A stretch of 64,000 nucleotides of DNA from Tissierellia bacterium KA00581 (GTDB lineage: Bacteria > Bacillota > Clostridia > Tissierellales > Peptoniphilaceae). Location: assembly GCA_001552895.1 (NCBI GenBank), contig KQ959659.1:40290-104289 (forward strand). Direction: 5' to 3'. A model generated the notes under the pieces. It worked only from the letters and a program-made list of their open reading frames with translations. It did not search any database and was not told the origin of the DNA. A program made the position numbers and the translations under genes. Below, one piece after another: positions 19,143-28,415 of the stretch (the stretch's first letter is position 1; the number at the start of each line of letters is the position of its first letter).

Positions 19143-20420
19143 TTGAATTACGAAACTGCTATGCTTAAACTTAGAGGAAAGGTGTGCAGTGGAATTAAAA
19201 TGGGATTAAATAATATGATAGAACTTATGGAAAAGTTTGATAATCCACAAGACAAATTGAAAATAATTCATATTGCAGGAACCAATGGTAAAGGTTCCTG
19301 TAGTTCTTTTATAAATTCGGTTTTAATTTCACAAGGATATAAAGTTGGACTTTTCACATCTCCATCTATTTTTAATTTTGAAGAAAGAATAAGAATAAAT
19401 AATGAAAATATAAAAGAAGATATACTTTTAGATTTAATGAAAGAAGTAAGAGAAAAAGCGAAAGAACTTAAAGTTTTCCCTGCTGATTTTGAACTTATAA
19501 CAGCAATTGCATTTTTATATTTTTATAGAGAAAATTGTGATTTTGTTGTGCTTGAAGTAGGACTTGGAGGAAGACTTGATGCAACTAATATTATTAAAAA
19601 TCCTCTTTTAACTTTAATAACTTCAATTAGTTTTGATCATCAACAATTTTTAGGAAATACATTAGAATCTATTGCAACAGAAAAAGCTGGTATTATAAAA
19701 AAAGGTTCTGATTTGATTTTATACTCTCAAGATAAAAAAGTAATGGATACTATTTTAAATATCGCAAAAGAAAAAAATGTTAAATATTTTACTAATGATT
19801 TAAAAAAAATTGAAATTTTAGAAAATAATACCAATGGAGAAATTATAAATTATAAAAATTATAAAAATTTAAAAATAGCTTTATTAGGAAATCATCAAAT
19901 AAAAAATGCAACTTTATCTCTTGAAGCTATATTAAATCTTAAAGATAAAAAAATTAAAATTTCAGATGAAAGTGTTTATAATGGATTTAAAAATGTTATA
20001 TGGCCTTGTAGATTTGAAATAATAAAAAGAAAACCAGATTTTATTTTAGATGGAGCACATAATGTTGATGGAATTGATAAATTTGTTAAAAATATCAATG
20101 TATATTATGAAAAAAATAAAAAAATTGCAATTTTTGGAGTTTTAGCTGATAAAGATTATTATGATATGCTTAAAAAAATTATCCCTACATTTGATGTATT
20201 TTTAACAGTAACACCAGATTCACAAAGAGCTATGAAATCTGAAAAGTTAAAAGAAATAATACAAGGATTAACTAAAAAGGAAGTTTATTCATTTGAAAAT
20301 TATCAACAAGCAATAAAAAAAGCATTTGAAATAGCAAAAAAAGATGATATTATATCAGCGTTTGGTTCTCTTTATTTTGTAGGAGAAGTAAGAAATTTAA
20401 TGTGTATTGAGGATTTTTAA
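19143..20420 (+). CDS. folC: Folylpolyglutamate synthase/dihydrofolate synthase family
   Basis: Adds glutamate to folates, trapping the cofactor in the cytoplasm; FolC may also make dihydrofolate from dihydropteroate. The 425 residues show MurF-like ligase motifs: IIHIAGTNGKGSC (P-loop), TSPSIFNFEERIRIN, FVVLEVGLGGRLDATN and the C-terminal ILDGAHNVDGI. Translation appears to start at TTG 19143, immediately after the folD stop, with GAAGG 8-9 bases upstream in the folD end. Its place in a one-carbon operon fits polyglutamylation of THF. Confidence 0.9.
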   Translation: MNYETAMLKLRGKVCSGIKMGLNNMIELMEKFDNPQDKLKIIHIAGTNGKGSCSSFINSVLISQGYKVGLFTSPSIFNFEERIRINNENIKEDILLDLMKEVREKAKELKVFPADFELITAIAFLYFYRENCDFVVLEVGLGGRLDATNIIKNPLLTLITSISFDHQQFLGNTLESIATEKAGIIKKGSDLILYSQDKKVMDTILNIAKEKNVKYFTNDLKKIEILENNTNGEIINYKNYKNLKIALLGNHQIKNATLSLEAILNLKDKKIKISDESVYNGFKNVIWPCRFEIIKRKPDFILDGAHNVDGIDKFVKNINVYYEKNKKIAIFGVLADKDYYDMLKKIIPTFDVFLTVTPDSQRAMKSEKLKEIIQGLTKKEVYSFENYQQAIKKAFEIAKKDDIISAFGSLYFVGEVRNLMCIEDF

Positions 20421-20422
20421 TT

Positions 20423-20965
20423 ATGGATAAAAAATTTTTAAGAAAAGAAATTCAAAATAAATTAAAAAAAATATCTGCTTTTGAGAAAAAAGAATATGAA
20501 AATATTTTATATAAAAAATTATTTGAAAATGAATTTTTTAAAAAGTCAAAATGTATAGCTCTTACAATATCTTTTGGGACAGAAATTGATACTTATCCAA
20601 TAATAAAAAAATTATTAAGTGAAAAAAAAATAGTTTGTTCACCAATATGTAATAAACAAACTAAAGAGATGATTTTTTATAAATTTAATTCAATTAATGA
20701 ATTAGTTGATGGTTATTATGGTATTAAAACTCCAAAAGAGATTAAGGAAAATATAATAGAAAAGGAAAATATTGATTTAATTTTGGTACCAGGAGTTTGT
20801 TTTGATAAAGAAAATTTTAGAATAGGATTTGGCAAAGGATATTTTGATAGATATTTAAAAGATTTTAAAGGATATACAATATCTCTTTGTTTTAAAGAAC
20901 AAATTATACAAAAAGTTCCAAGAAATAAGTTTGATTTAAAAGTAAAGCTTGTAATTACAAATTAA
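20423..20965 (+). CDS. fau: 5-formyltetrahydrofolate cyclo-ligase
   Basis: ATP-dependent conversion of 5-formyl-THF to 5,10-methenyl-THF, rescuing the dead-end folate. The 180 residues carry the family signature LILVPGVCFDKENFRIGFG followed by KGYFDRYL, and an N-terminal basic segment with Arg/Lys for ATP binding. It begins 2 bases after folC and ends the fhs operon at a terminator. The product, methenyl-THF, is the substrate of FchA. Confidence 0.9.
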   Translation: MDKKFLRKEIQNKLKKISAFEKKEYENILYKKLFENEFFKKSKCIALTISFGTEIDTYPIIKKLLSEKKIVCSPICNKQTKEMIFYKFNSINELVDGYYGIKTPKEIKENIIEKENIDLILVPGVCFDKENFRIGFGKGYFDRYLKDFKGYTISLCFKEQIIQKVPRNKFDLKVKLVITN

Positions 20966-20982
20966 AATTTAATAAAATATTT

Positions 20983-21020
20983 AAAAGCTGATTTTTACAT
21001 ATGATAAAATCAGCTTTTAT
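20983..21020 (+). terminator. Terminator of the folate operon
   Basis: 13-bp stem AAAAGCTGATTTT (20983-20995)/AAAATCAGCTTTT (21006-21018), T-rich 3' side. Confidence 0.85.
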
Positions 21021-21101
21021 ATTTATAAAATATATAAACTTAAGTTAAAGAATATATTTATTAGATTTAAATAACACTTTAATGTTTAAAATTGTTTTTG
21101 C

Positions 21102-21130
21102 TTGAAAAAAAAATAAAAATAAGTTATTAT
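21102..21130 (+). promoter_or_regulatory. Promoter of the degV-family gene
   Basis: TTGAAA (21102-21107), 17-base spacer, TATTAT (21125-21130). Confidence 0.5.
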
Positions 21131-21169
21131 ATATAGGGAATTTTTTTTTATTTTCAATTAGGAGGAATT

Positions 21170-22060
21170 ATGATAAAATTATTTTGTGATATGGGAGCTG
21201 ATATTCCAAAAAATTTGATAGAAAAGTATGATATAACTGTTTTTACTATGGCAATTTCTGACGGCGATAATGAATATATATTGGGTGAAAATATAGATAG
21301 ATTAAAAGTTTTTAAAGAAATGAAAGAAGGAGTTGTTTTTAATACATCTCAAGTAACTTACAAAGATTATTATGATAAATTTAAACAAGAAGTTTCAAAA
21401 GGAAATGAAGTTTTATATATTTCTTTATCTTCTGGAATAACTGGTACATATAATACTGCTATTATGGCTAAAAATGCAGTGCTAGAAGAAATGGATGCAA
21501 GAATAGAATTAATAGATAGTTTTAATGCTGTTTTTGGTTATGGTTCAATGGTTATAAAATCTGCTAAGATGATTAGAGAAAATAAAAGTTTAGATGAGAT
21601 TTTAAAATTATTAAATTTTTTAAAAAAACATATAAGATACGCTTTTACAGTTGAAGATTTAAAATATCTTTATAGAGGTGGTAGACTTAGTAAAACTAAA
21701 TATTTTTTAGGTAATCTTTTAAATGTATGTCCGATTTTAGATGTTAGTAAAGAAGATGGTACTTTAAGGGTTGTAGATAGAATAAGGGGAAAGAAAAATT
21801 TAAATAAAAAGTTATTTGAAAATGTAAAATCACATATAGCTGATATAGATGTTTTGAAAAAACAAACTTTATTTGTATTTCATGGTGATTGTGAAAATAA
21901 AGCATTAGAATTAAAAGAATTTTTACAAAATGAACTTGATGTAGATGATGTAAAAATTTATACTGTAGATGCAGTTATAGGTTGTCATACTGGACCTGAT
22001 ATTTTTGCAGTTTGTTATTTAGATGAATTATATGGAAAATATGATAAGTTTGAAGCTTAA
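21170..22060 (+). CDS. DegV family fatty-acid-binding protein
   Basis: DegV-fold protein; related FakB proteins present fatty acids to the FakA kinase for phospholipid synthesis. The 296 residues show the typical N-terminal CDMGADIPKNLIEKYDI, the SSGITGTYNTA loop and the C-terminal IGCHTGPDIFAVCYL. ATG has TAGGAGG 5 bases upstream. It is a single gene with its own promoter and terminator. No FakA is in the window, so a fatty-acid role is inferred from the family only. Confidence 0.88.
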   Translation: MIKLFCDMGADIPKNLIEKYDITVFTMAISDGDNEYILGENIDRLKVFKEMKEGVVFNTSQVTYKDYYDKFKQEVSKGNEVLYISLSSGITGTYNTAIMAKNAVLEEMDARIELIDSFNAVFGYGSMVIKSAKMIRENKSLDEILKLLNFLKKHIRYAFTVEDLKYLYRGGRLSKTKYFLGNLLNVCPILDVSKEDGTLRVVDRIRGKKNLNKKLFENVKSHIADIDVLKKQTLFVFHGDCENKALELKEFLQNELDVDDVKIYTVDAVIGCHTGPDIFAVCYLDELYGKYDKFEA

Positions 22061-22134
22061 AAGATAATTAACTAGATTGATTTTATAATATAAAATGTAT
22101 AATATTTAAAAAATATTAGATATAAAAATTTAAC

Positions 22135-22173
22135 AAAAAAGCAATTAAGAAAAAATCTTAATTGCTTTTTTGT
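22135..22173. terminator. Bidirectional terminator between degV-family gene and ppdK
   Basis: 16-bp stem AAAAAAGCAATTAAGA/TCTTAATTGCTTTTTT with a 5-base loop, A-run on one side and T-run on the other, between convergent genes. Confidence 0.93.
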
Positions 22174-22179
22174 TTTGAA

Positions 22180-24810
22180 TTATTTGTTTTTTTGTTGCTT
22201 TATTTTTGCTCTTGCAGCTGCAAGTCTTGCAATAGGAACTCTAAATGGGGAACATGATACATAATCAATTCCAATAGAATTTAAAAATTCTATTGTGTCC
22301 GGATCTCCACCATGTTCTCCACAAATTCCAACACTTAATTTAGGATTTACTTCTCTTCCAAGATGAAATGACATCTTTATTAATTTTCCAACACCTTTTT
22401 GATCTAATTTAGAGAAAGGATTAAAATCAAAGATTTTTTTATTTTCATATTCATTTAAAAATTTTCCAGCGTCATCTCTTGAAAAACCAAAAGTCATTTG
22501 TGTTAAGTCATTTGTTCCATAACTAAAAAACTCAGCTTCTGTTGCAATTTCATCAGCTAAAAGTGCAGCTCTTGGAATTTCAATCATTGTACCTATTTTA
22601 TATTTTATTGTTTCATTTAAATCTTTTAATGTATTTTCTATTTCTTCAATAATTTCTTTTTTAACATATTGTAATTCTTTTACATCTCCAACTAATGGAA
22701 TCATTATTTGTGGAGTAATAGAAATATTTAAATCTTTTTGAGCTTTACATGCAGCAGTTATTATTGCTTTTACTTGCATTTTATATATTTCAGGGAAAGT
22801 TACAGCAAGTCTACATCCTCTATGACCAAGCATAGGATTTACTTCTTCTAGTTCCAAAATAACATCTCTTAGATATTCTTCTGAAATATCCATATCTGTT
22901 GCAAGTTTTACAATATCTTCAGCTTCATAAGGTAAAAATTCATGTAGAGGTGGATCTAAAAGTCTTATTGTAGCTGGTTTTTCTTTTAAAACACAATAAA
23001 TATCATAAAAGTCCTTTTCTTGCATTGGTCTTATTTTTTCTAAAGCTTTAACTCTTTGTTCTAAAGTTTTAGAAAGAATCATTTCTCTTACAACAGGAAT
23101 TCTTTCTTTATCGAAAAACATATGTTCTGTTCTACAAAGACCTATACCTTCAGCACCAAAGTCAATAGCTTGTTTAGCATCTCTTGGATTATCAGCATTT
23201 GCCTTAATACCTAAATCTTTTATTTCATTTACCCAGTCCATGAAAATTTTAAAATTTCCTGTAAGTTTTGGACTTAATTTTTCTATTTCACCTTTGTAGA
23301 TTATACCAGTATTTCCATCTAAAGATATAACTTCGCCTTCATGAATAACTAAATTATTAGCTCTAATAACTTTTTCAATTTCATCAACTTTTATATCATT
23401 AGCTCCAGCAATACAACATTTACCCATTCCTCTTGCAACAACTGCAGCATGAGATGTCATTCCACCTCTAGCAGTTAATATGCCTTCAGCTTCAACCATA
23501 CCTTCAATATCTTCAGGAGAAGTTTCTTGACGAACTAAAATAACTTTTTCTTTATTTTTTACTCCTTTAACAATATCTTTTGAATGAAAATATACCTTAC
23601 CACTTGCAGCACCTGGAGATGCAGCAAGTCCTTTTGCAATTATAGGAGTGTTTTTTAAAGTTTCGCTATCAAATACAGGATGAAGTAGTTGATCTAGACT
23701 TTTTGGTTCAATCCTTAAAATAGCTTCTTCTTTTGTTATTAGTCCTTCATTTACAAAATCTACTGCGATATTTATAGCAGCATTAGTTGTTCTTTTACCA
23801 TTTCTTGTTTGAAGAAGAAATAAAACACCTTTTTCTATTGTAAATTCCAAATCTTGCATATCTTTGTAATGTTTTTCAAGAATTTTTGCAATTTTTAAAA
23901 ATTCATCATAAACATTTGGCATAATATCTTTTAATTTTTGAATTGATTCAGGAGTTCTTATACCGGCAACAACATCTTCTCCTTGAGCATTCATTAAAAA
24001 TTCTCCAAATAATTTATTTTCTCCAGTACTTGGATTTCTTGAAAAAGCAACACCTGTTCCGCTTGTATTTCCCATATTTCCAAATACCATAGCTTGTACA
24101 TTTACCGCAGTTCCTAAAGAGTCATCAATATTATTTAATTTTCTATACACTTTAGCACGAGGATTCATCCATGATTTAAAAACAGCTTTAATTGCAATAA
24201 TTAGTTGTTCTGTTGGATCTTGTGGGAATTCTTTACCAGTTTCTGAAAGGTAAATTTTTTTGAATTTTTCAACTAAAATTTTTAAATCTTCTTTAGTCAA
24301 TTCTGTATCTAGTTTAATATTTTTTTCTTCTTTAATTTTTTCAATTTCATTTTCAAAATAAACTTTTGGAATTTCTAAAGCTACATCACTAAACATTTGA
24401 ATAAATCTTCTATAACTATCATATGCAAATCTTTCGTTGTTAGTAGAATTTGCAAGGCCAATTACAGACTTATCATTAAGACCTAAGTTTAATATTGTAT
24501 CCATCATACCAGGCATTGATATAACAGCACCACTTCTTACAGAAAATAGTAGAGGGTTTTCTGTACTTGAAAAACTTTTACCAAGCTTTTTTTCACAATC
24601 TTTTATATGTGATTTAATTTCTTCGATTAAGCTATCTGAAATTTTTTCATCATCTTTGTAAAAATTGCTACAAGCTTCAGTAGTAATAGTAAAACCAAAA
24701 GGAACATTTAATCCAATATTTGTCATTTCGGCAAGGTTAGCACCTTTACCACCTAATAAAGACCTCATATCTTTATTTCCTTCGTTAAAATTGTAAATAA
24801 ACTTACTCAT
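22180..24810 (-). CDS. ppdK: Pyruvate, phosphate dikinase
   Basis: Interconverts pyruvate + ATP + Pi and PEP + AMP + PPi; in anaerobes it can run in either the glycolytic or gluconeogenic direction. The 876 residues match family length. The N-terminal ATP-grasp domain begins MSKFIYNFNEGNKDMRSLLG. The swivelling phosphohistidine domain has GGMTSHAAVVARG with His454, and the PEP/pyruvate domain has the catalytic Cys830 in GICGEHGGDP. The start is ATG 24810, with GGAGG 5 bases upstream; an in-frame TTG 12 bases further up lies upstream of that SD. It is downstream of its own regulator with a 12-base gap, so the two form an operon. Confidence 0.96.
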   Translation of the reverse strand: MSKFIYNFNEGNKDMRSLLGGKGANLAEMTNIGLNVPFGFTITTEACSNFYKDDEKISDSLIEEIKSHIKDCEKKLGKSFSSTENPLLFSVRSGAVISMPGMMDTILNLGLNDKSVIGLANSTNNERFAYDSYRRFIQMFSDVALEIPKVYFENEIEKIKEEKNIKLDTELTKEDLKILVEKFKKIYLSETGKEFPQDPTEQLIIAIKAVFKSWMNPRAKVYRKLNNIDDSLGTAVNVQAMVFGNMGNTSGTGVAFSRNPSTGENKLFGEFLMNAQGEDVVAGIRTPESIQKLKDIMPNVYDEFLKIAKILEKHYKDMQDLEFTIEKGVLFLLQTRNGKRTTNAAINIAVDFVNEGLITKEEAILRIEPKSLDQLLHPVFDSETLKNTPIIAKGLAASPGAASGKVYFHSKDIVKGVKNKEKVILVRQETSPEDIEGMVEAEGILTARGGMTSHAAVVARGMGKCCIAGANDIKVDEIEKVIRANNLVIHEGEVISLDGNTGIIYKGEIEKLSPKLTGNFKIFMDWVNEIKDLGIKANADNPRDAKQAIDFGAEGIGLCRTEHMFFDKERIPVVREMILSKTLEQRVKALEKIRPMQEKDFYDIYCVLKEKPATIRLLDPPLHEFLPYEAEDIVKLATDMDISEEYLRDVILELEEVNPMLGHRGCRLAVTFPEIYKMQVKAIITAACKAQKDLNISITPQIMIPLVGDVKELQYVKKEIIEEIENTLKDLNETIKYKIGTMIEIPRAALLADEIATEAEFFSYGTNDLTQMTFGFSRDDAGKFLNEYENKKIFDFNPFSKLDQKGVGKLIKMSFHLGREVNPKLSVGICGEHGGDPDTIEFLNSIGIDYVSCSPFRVPIARLAAARAKIKQQKNK

Positions 24811-24822
24811 TTTTTCCTCCAA

Positions 24823-25629
24823 TTACTTATTAATTTTTAATAGATGTTTTAAAATTATATCAGCAGTCTCTTCGATTGCTTTGTTAGATACATCTATTAT
24901 AGGACAACCTATTTTTTTCATTATTCTGTTAGAATATTCAAGTTCTTCAAGTATCCTATTAGAATTTGAATAAATACTATCATTAGGAAGACCTAAAGAT
25001 TTAAGTCTTTCTCTTCTTATAGTTTCTAATTTTTCAGGCGAATTTGTAAGACCTATTATTTTTTTAGGTGAAATTTTATAAATTTCTTCTGGAACAGTAG
25101 TTTCAGGAACTAATGGAATATTTGCAACTCTTATATTTTTATTTGCAAGATACATTGAAAGTGGAGTTTTAGAAGTTCTTGAAATACCGATTATAACTAA
25201 ATCAGCAATTAAAATTCCTCTTGGATCTTTACCATCATCATATCTTACTGCAAATTCAATAGAGTCAATCCTTTTAAAATATTCTTCATTTAATTTTCTA
25301 AGAGCACCAGGGGTATTTCCTGGTGTTTTATTAGTCACTCTTTGTATAGCTAAAATAGAACTTGAAAGTAAGTCAACACTTATTATAGAGTGTAATTGAC
25401 AAAATTTTTTAGTATAATCTAAAAGAGAAGAATTAACTAAAGAATAAAAAAGTATAGTATCATTAGTTTCTTTACACTTGTTTAAAATTTCAGAAAGATT
25501 TGGAAACTCTCTTATATGAGAAAATCTTTTAAAATTGTACTCAACATTAGAAAATTGAGCAAGTGCAGCCTTTGCTAACTGCTCAGCTGTTTCACCAGTA
25601 GAATCAGAAATTAAAACAATATTAAGCAT
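24823..25629 (-). CDS. PPDK regulatory protein (bifunctional kinase/phosphorylase)
   Basis: DUF299-family regulator that in plants and bacteria inactivates PPDK (or PEP synthase) by ADP-dependent phosphorylation of a Thr next to the catalytic His, and reverses it with Pi. The 268 residues have the N-terminal SDSTGETAEQLAKA and the central nucleotide-binding GISRTSKTPLSMYLAN. The target Thr is present in the neighbouring ppdK (TSHAA). ATG at 25629 has AAGGAGG 8 bases upstream. The direct operon with ppdK makes PPDK, rather than PEP synthase, the likely target. Confidence 0.93.
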   Translation of the reverse strand: MLNIVLISDSTGETAEQLAKAALAQFSNVEYNFKRFSHIREFPNLSEILNKCKETNDTILFYSLVNSSLLDYTKKFCQLHSIISVDLLSSSILAIQRVTNKTPGNTPGALRKLNEEYFKRIDSIEFAVRYDDGKDPRGILIADLVIIGISRTSKTPLSMYLANKNIRVANIPLVPETTVPEEIYKISPKKIIGLTNSPEKLETIRRERLKSLGLPNDSIYSNSNRILEELEYSNRIMKKIGCPIIDVSNKAIEETADIILKHLLKINK

Positions 25630-25652
25630 TTATTTTCCTCCTTACTTTTTAT

Positions 25653-25681
25653 ATTATAAACTTTTATAAAAATAAAAACAA
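25653..25681 (-). promoter_or_regulatory. Promoter of the PPDK regulator-ppdK operon
   Basis: On the minus strand TTGTTT (25681-25676), 17-base spacer, TATAAT (25658-25653). Confidence 0.65.
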
Positions 25682-25916
25682 GAGTATATAAATAAAATAA
25701 AAAGATTATTTTGTGTTTATAGATTATTTAAAAGAAAATTATAAAAAAATATAAATTGTATTTGTAAAATGTAAGATAATTACAAATATAATAAGATTTA
25801 AAAATATATCTAATTAATTTATTTATTCTTTTAATTATATAAGATATTTTTTTGTGTGTGATTTTATGTTTATTGTATTATAAAATTTATTTTTTTATTT
25901 TTTTAATCTTCTTTGT
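25682..25916. other. AT-rich divergent intergenic region
   Basis: The space between the divergent PPDK-regulator and L,D-transpeptidase genes (386 bp in all) holds one promoter at each end and otherwise A/T-rich sequence. I see no gene or strong palindrome in it. Confidence 0.55.
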
Positions 25917-25945
25917 TTTACTTTTAAAATAATTTATGATAAAAT
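25917..25945 (+). promoter_or_regulatory. Promoter of the YkuD transpeptidase gene
   Basis: TTTACT (25917-25922), 17-base spacer ending TGA, TAAAAT (25940-25945): extended -10. Confidence 0.5.
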
Positions 25946-26015
25946 TAAAGCGTATCATTAAAGATAAGTTTTAATAAAAATATAAAAATATGTAATAGTA
26001 ATAAGGAGGCAAGTT

Positions 26016-27422
26016 TTGATAAAAAAAGTAAAGAAGACTAGTAATTCTTCTAAAAATAAGATTTTAAAAAGACTAGCTATAATTTTGATTTCTTTATTTA
26101 TAAGCATTTATTTGTTAGGAGTTATAATCTTTTCATTTGTAGCATTACCACATACTAAATTAAACGGACATAAAGTAGGATATTTAATGATAGATGATGT
26201 TTTTAATAAAGATTGGACAGATTATTCAATAAAACTTAATCGTTCAGATGGTAAAAGTGATTTCTTTAAACCAGAAAAAATTAATTACAAAGAAAATTAT
26301 TTGGGTAGCAAAAAATTATTACAAAACCAATTTTTATGGCCTATTTCTTTCTTTACAACTAGAGATATAAAGCTTGATGTTGAAGTTAGTTATGATGATA
26401 AAAAATTTGAAGATTTTTTGAAAAATACTTTGGTATTAAAGGGACTAAAACATCCAGAAGATGCAAAAATCATATTTAAAGATGGACAATATGTTATTAA
26501 AGATGAAGTTTTAGGTACCTTTACAACTAAAGAAAAATTAAAAGAAGCTATTTTAGTTGCAATTTCAGAAAGAAAAGATTCTTTAGATATGAGTACAATA
26601 GCTGAAGAACCCAAGATTAAAAAAGATGATGAAAGCTTAAAAGAAGCTGTAAAGAAATATGAAAAAATTTCAAAACTTAAATATAATATATCTATAGATG
26701 AAGTAAAAGAAACTTTAGAAGGACAATCTTTATCAAATGTATTTACATTTTCTGATGGTGAATTAAAACCAGATGAACAAAAAGTTAAAGAATATGTTAG
26801 ACAATTAGCTATAAAATATGATACATTTAAAATTGACAGAAAATTTCAAACTACAGGTAAAGGAGAAGTGTTAGTTCCGGGAAAAGATGGAATATACGGC
26901 TGGCAAATTGATGTTGAAAAAACAAAAGATTTACTTGTTGAAAAAATGCTTACATTTCAATCAGAAGATATTGAACCTGTTTTTATGAATAGAGGGCTTT
27001 TTTATAATAAAGATGGCGACTTTGGAAATACCTATATAGAAATAGATTTAACTAGACAACATATGTGGTTTTATAAAAATGGAGATCTATTACTTGATAC
27101 AGATGTTGTAACAGGAGATACTTCAAAAAATGTTGAAACTCCAGTTGGATTTATGAAAGTTTGGAGTAGGGAAAATGGCAAAAATCTTAAAGGACTAACT
27201 CCTGCAGGATATGATTATGTAACACATGTTGATTACTGGATGCCAATAAATTGGACTGGCGTTGGTATACATGATGCAAACTGGAGACATGGACAATTTG
27301 GAGGAAATATATATAAAACACAAGGAAGTTATGGATGTATAAACACACCATTTGAAAAAGTAAAGAAAATTTATGAAAATGTTGAAATTAATACACCAGT
27401 TGTAATTTATAAAAGTGAATAA
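26016..27422 (+). CDS. Membrane-anchored L,D-transpeptidase (YkuD)
   Basis: Forms 3-3 peptidoglycan cross-links or anchors wall proteins; YkuD enzymes resist most beta-lactams. The 468 residues begin with a lysine-rich cytoplasmic tail and one membrane helix (about 22-45). An extended region of the peptidoglycan-binding (PG_binding_4-like) type follows. The C-terminal YkuD domain has the catalytic motif: His in GVGIHDANWR and nucleophile Cys441 in GSYGCINTP. The start is TTG 26016 with AAGGAGG 6 bases upstream. It is monocistronic and ends in a bidirectional terminator. Confidence 0.92.
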   Translation: MIKKVKKTSNSSKNKILKRLAIILISLFISIYLLGVIIFSFVALPHTKLNGHKVGYLMIDDVFNKDWTDYSIKLNRSDGKSDFFKPEKINYKENYLGSKKLLQNQFLWPISFFTTRDIKLDVEVSYDDKKFEDFLKNTLVLKGLKHPEDAKIIFKDGQYVIKDEVLGTFTTKEKLKEAILVAISERKDSLDMSTIAEEPKIKKDDESLKEAVKKYEKISKLKYNISIDEVKETLEGQSLSNVFTFSDGELKPDEQKVKEYVRQLAIKYDTFKIDRKFQTTGKGEVLVPGKDGIYGWQIDVEKTKDLLVEKMLTFQSEDIEPVFMNRGLFYNKDGDFGNTYIEIDLTRQHMWFYKNGDLLLDTDVVTGDTSKNVETPVGFMKVWSRENGKNLKGLTPAGYDYVTHVDYWMPINWTGVGIHDANWRHGQFGGNIYKTQGSYGCINTPFEKVKKIYENVEINTPVVIYKSE

Positions 27423-27423
27423 T

Positions 27424-27460
27424 AAAAAAGGTGCAATTTAAAATAGTTGCACCTTTTTTT
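27424..27460. terminator. Bidirectional terminator between YkuD and Crp/Fnr genes
   Basis: 13-bp stem AAAAAAGGTGCAA (27424-27436)/TTGCACCTTTTTT (27447-27459), convergent genes on both sides. Confidence 0.92.
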
Positions 27461-27463
27461 ATT

Positions 27464-28105
27464 TTAAAGTAGCTTAAATTTATTTTTACTAAAATCTATG
27501 ATACCTTCTTTTTTTAATTTTCCAAGTTCTCTTGATAAATTGCTTCTATCTAATGAAAGATAATCTGCCATTTCGTTTCTATTTAGATTTATTTCTATAT
27601 TTTCAGTTGTTTTAAATAAATTTTTTTGATTAGTAAGGTATGAAAGTATTTTTTCTCTAGTAGTTCTTTTTGAAAGTACATTTAATTTTTGATTTAAAAT
27701 TAAATTTTTTCTAGAAATCAATATTAAAAGATTATTTAATATTTTGTTACAATTATTTGAATTTTTTAAACTTTCATAATCTATCCATAATATAGAACTT
27801 TCTTTCATTGAAATTATTTCATGAGGAAAATTTATTTTCATACAAACAATTGCTTCTCCAAAGCTTTGTCCCTTTTCAAAAACAGTTAATATATTTCTAT
27901 TACCGAAATAATCAAAGTTTGAAGTTGCAATTTTACCTTCTGTTATAATACCAAAATATTTTAATAATTCATTATGTTTAACAATTATATCATTTTTTTT
28001 ATAATTTTTTTCATAATAAGAAATGGATAAAAAAGTTTCTTTTAATTCATTTATACTAAAACCTTTGAAAATAATATTTTTTTGTATTAAATCTAAATTA
28101 TTCAC
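27464..28105 (-). CDS. Crp/Fnr family transcription regulator
   Basis: Cyclic-nucleotide-binding-fold regulator with an N-terminal jelly-roll (GIITEGKIATSNFDYFGNRN, GQSFGEAIVC) and a C-terminal winged helix whose recognition helix is SLDRSNLSRELGKLK. There is no N-terminal cysteine cluster, so an Fe-S Fnr-type sensor is unlikely. The start is GTG 28105, with AGAGGTGA 5 bases upstream; an ATG at 28126 lies upstream of the SD. This gives 213 residues. A perfect inverted repeat 40 bases upstream of the start could be its operator or that of Rex, whose gene is divergent. Ligand unknown. Confidence 0.88.
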   Translation of the reverse strand: MNNLDLIQKNIIFKGFSINELKETFLSISYYEKNYKKNDIIVKHNELLKYFGIITEGKIATSNFDYFGNRNILTVFEKGQSFGEAIVCMKINFPHEIISMKESSILWIDYESLKNSNNCNKILNNLLILISRKNLILNQKLNVLSKRTTREKILSYLTNQKNLFKTTENIEINLNRNEMADYLSLDRSNLSRELGKLKKEGIIDFSKNKFKLL

Positions 28106-28144
28106 ATAAATCACCTCTAGATACATATTACAATAAATTTCATT

Positions 28145-28181
28145 ATTTGTAAATAAATATTATCAAAATTTATTTACAAAT
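28145..28181. promoter_or_regulatory. Perfect 14-bp inverted repeat between crp-like gene and rex
   Basis: ATTTGTAAATAAAT (28145-28158) and ATTTATTTACAAAT (28168-28181) are perfect inverted copies with a 9-base spacer. This is a candidate operator for the Crp/Fnr protein or Rex. No T-run suggests termination. Confidence 0.6.
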
Positions 28182-28330
28182 TTAATTTATTTTAAAATAA
28201 ACCTACATAGATATACAATAAAATATAAATAAATAATCTTATGAAATTAAATTTAATAAATATTTGATAAAAATTAATGATAAAAAAGTATTAAAGTTCA
28301 ATAAAAATTTTAAAAAGTTTGAAATAATGG
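28182..28330. other. AT-rich divergent intergenic remainder
   Basis: The 310-bp gap between the Crp/Fnr start and rex contains the inverted repeat and the rex promoter. The rest is AT-rich with nothing recognisable. Confidence 0.5.
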
Positions 28331-28359
28331 TTGAATATATTATTGAGTAGTGTTATAAT
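28331..28359 (+). promoter_or_regulatory. Promoter of rex
   Basis: TTGAAT (28331-28336), 17-base spacer ending TGT, TATAAT (28354-28359): extended -10. I see no Rex-type TTGTTAA-N4-TTAACAA site overlapping it. Confidence 0.6.
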
Positions 28360-28415
28360 ATATATAATTAAATATTATATATCTGTATAATTTTATGTTT
28401 TTAGGAGGAAAGTTT

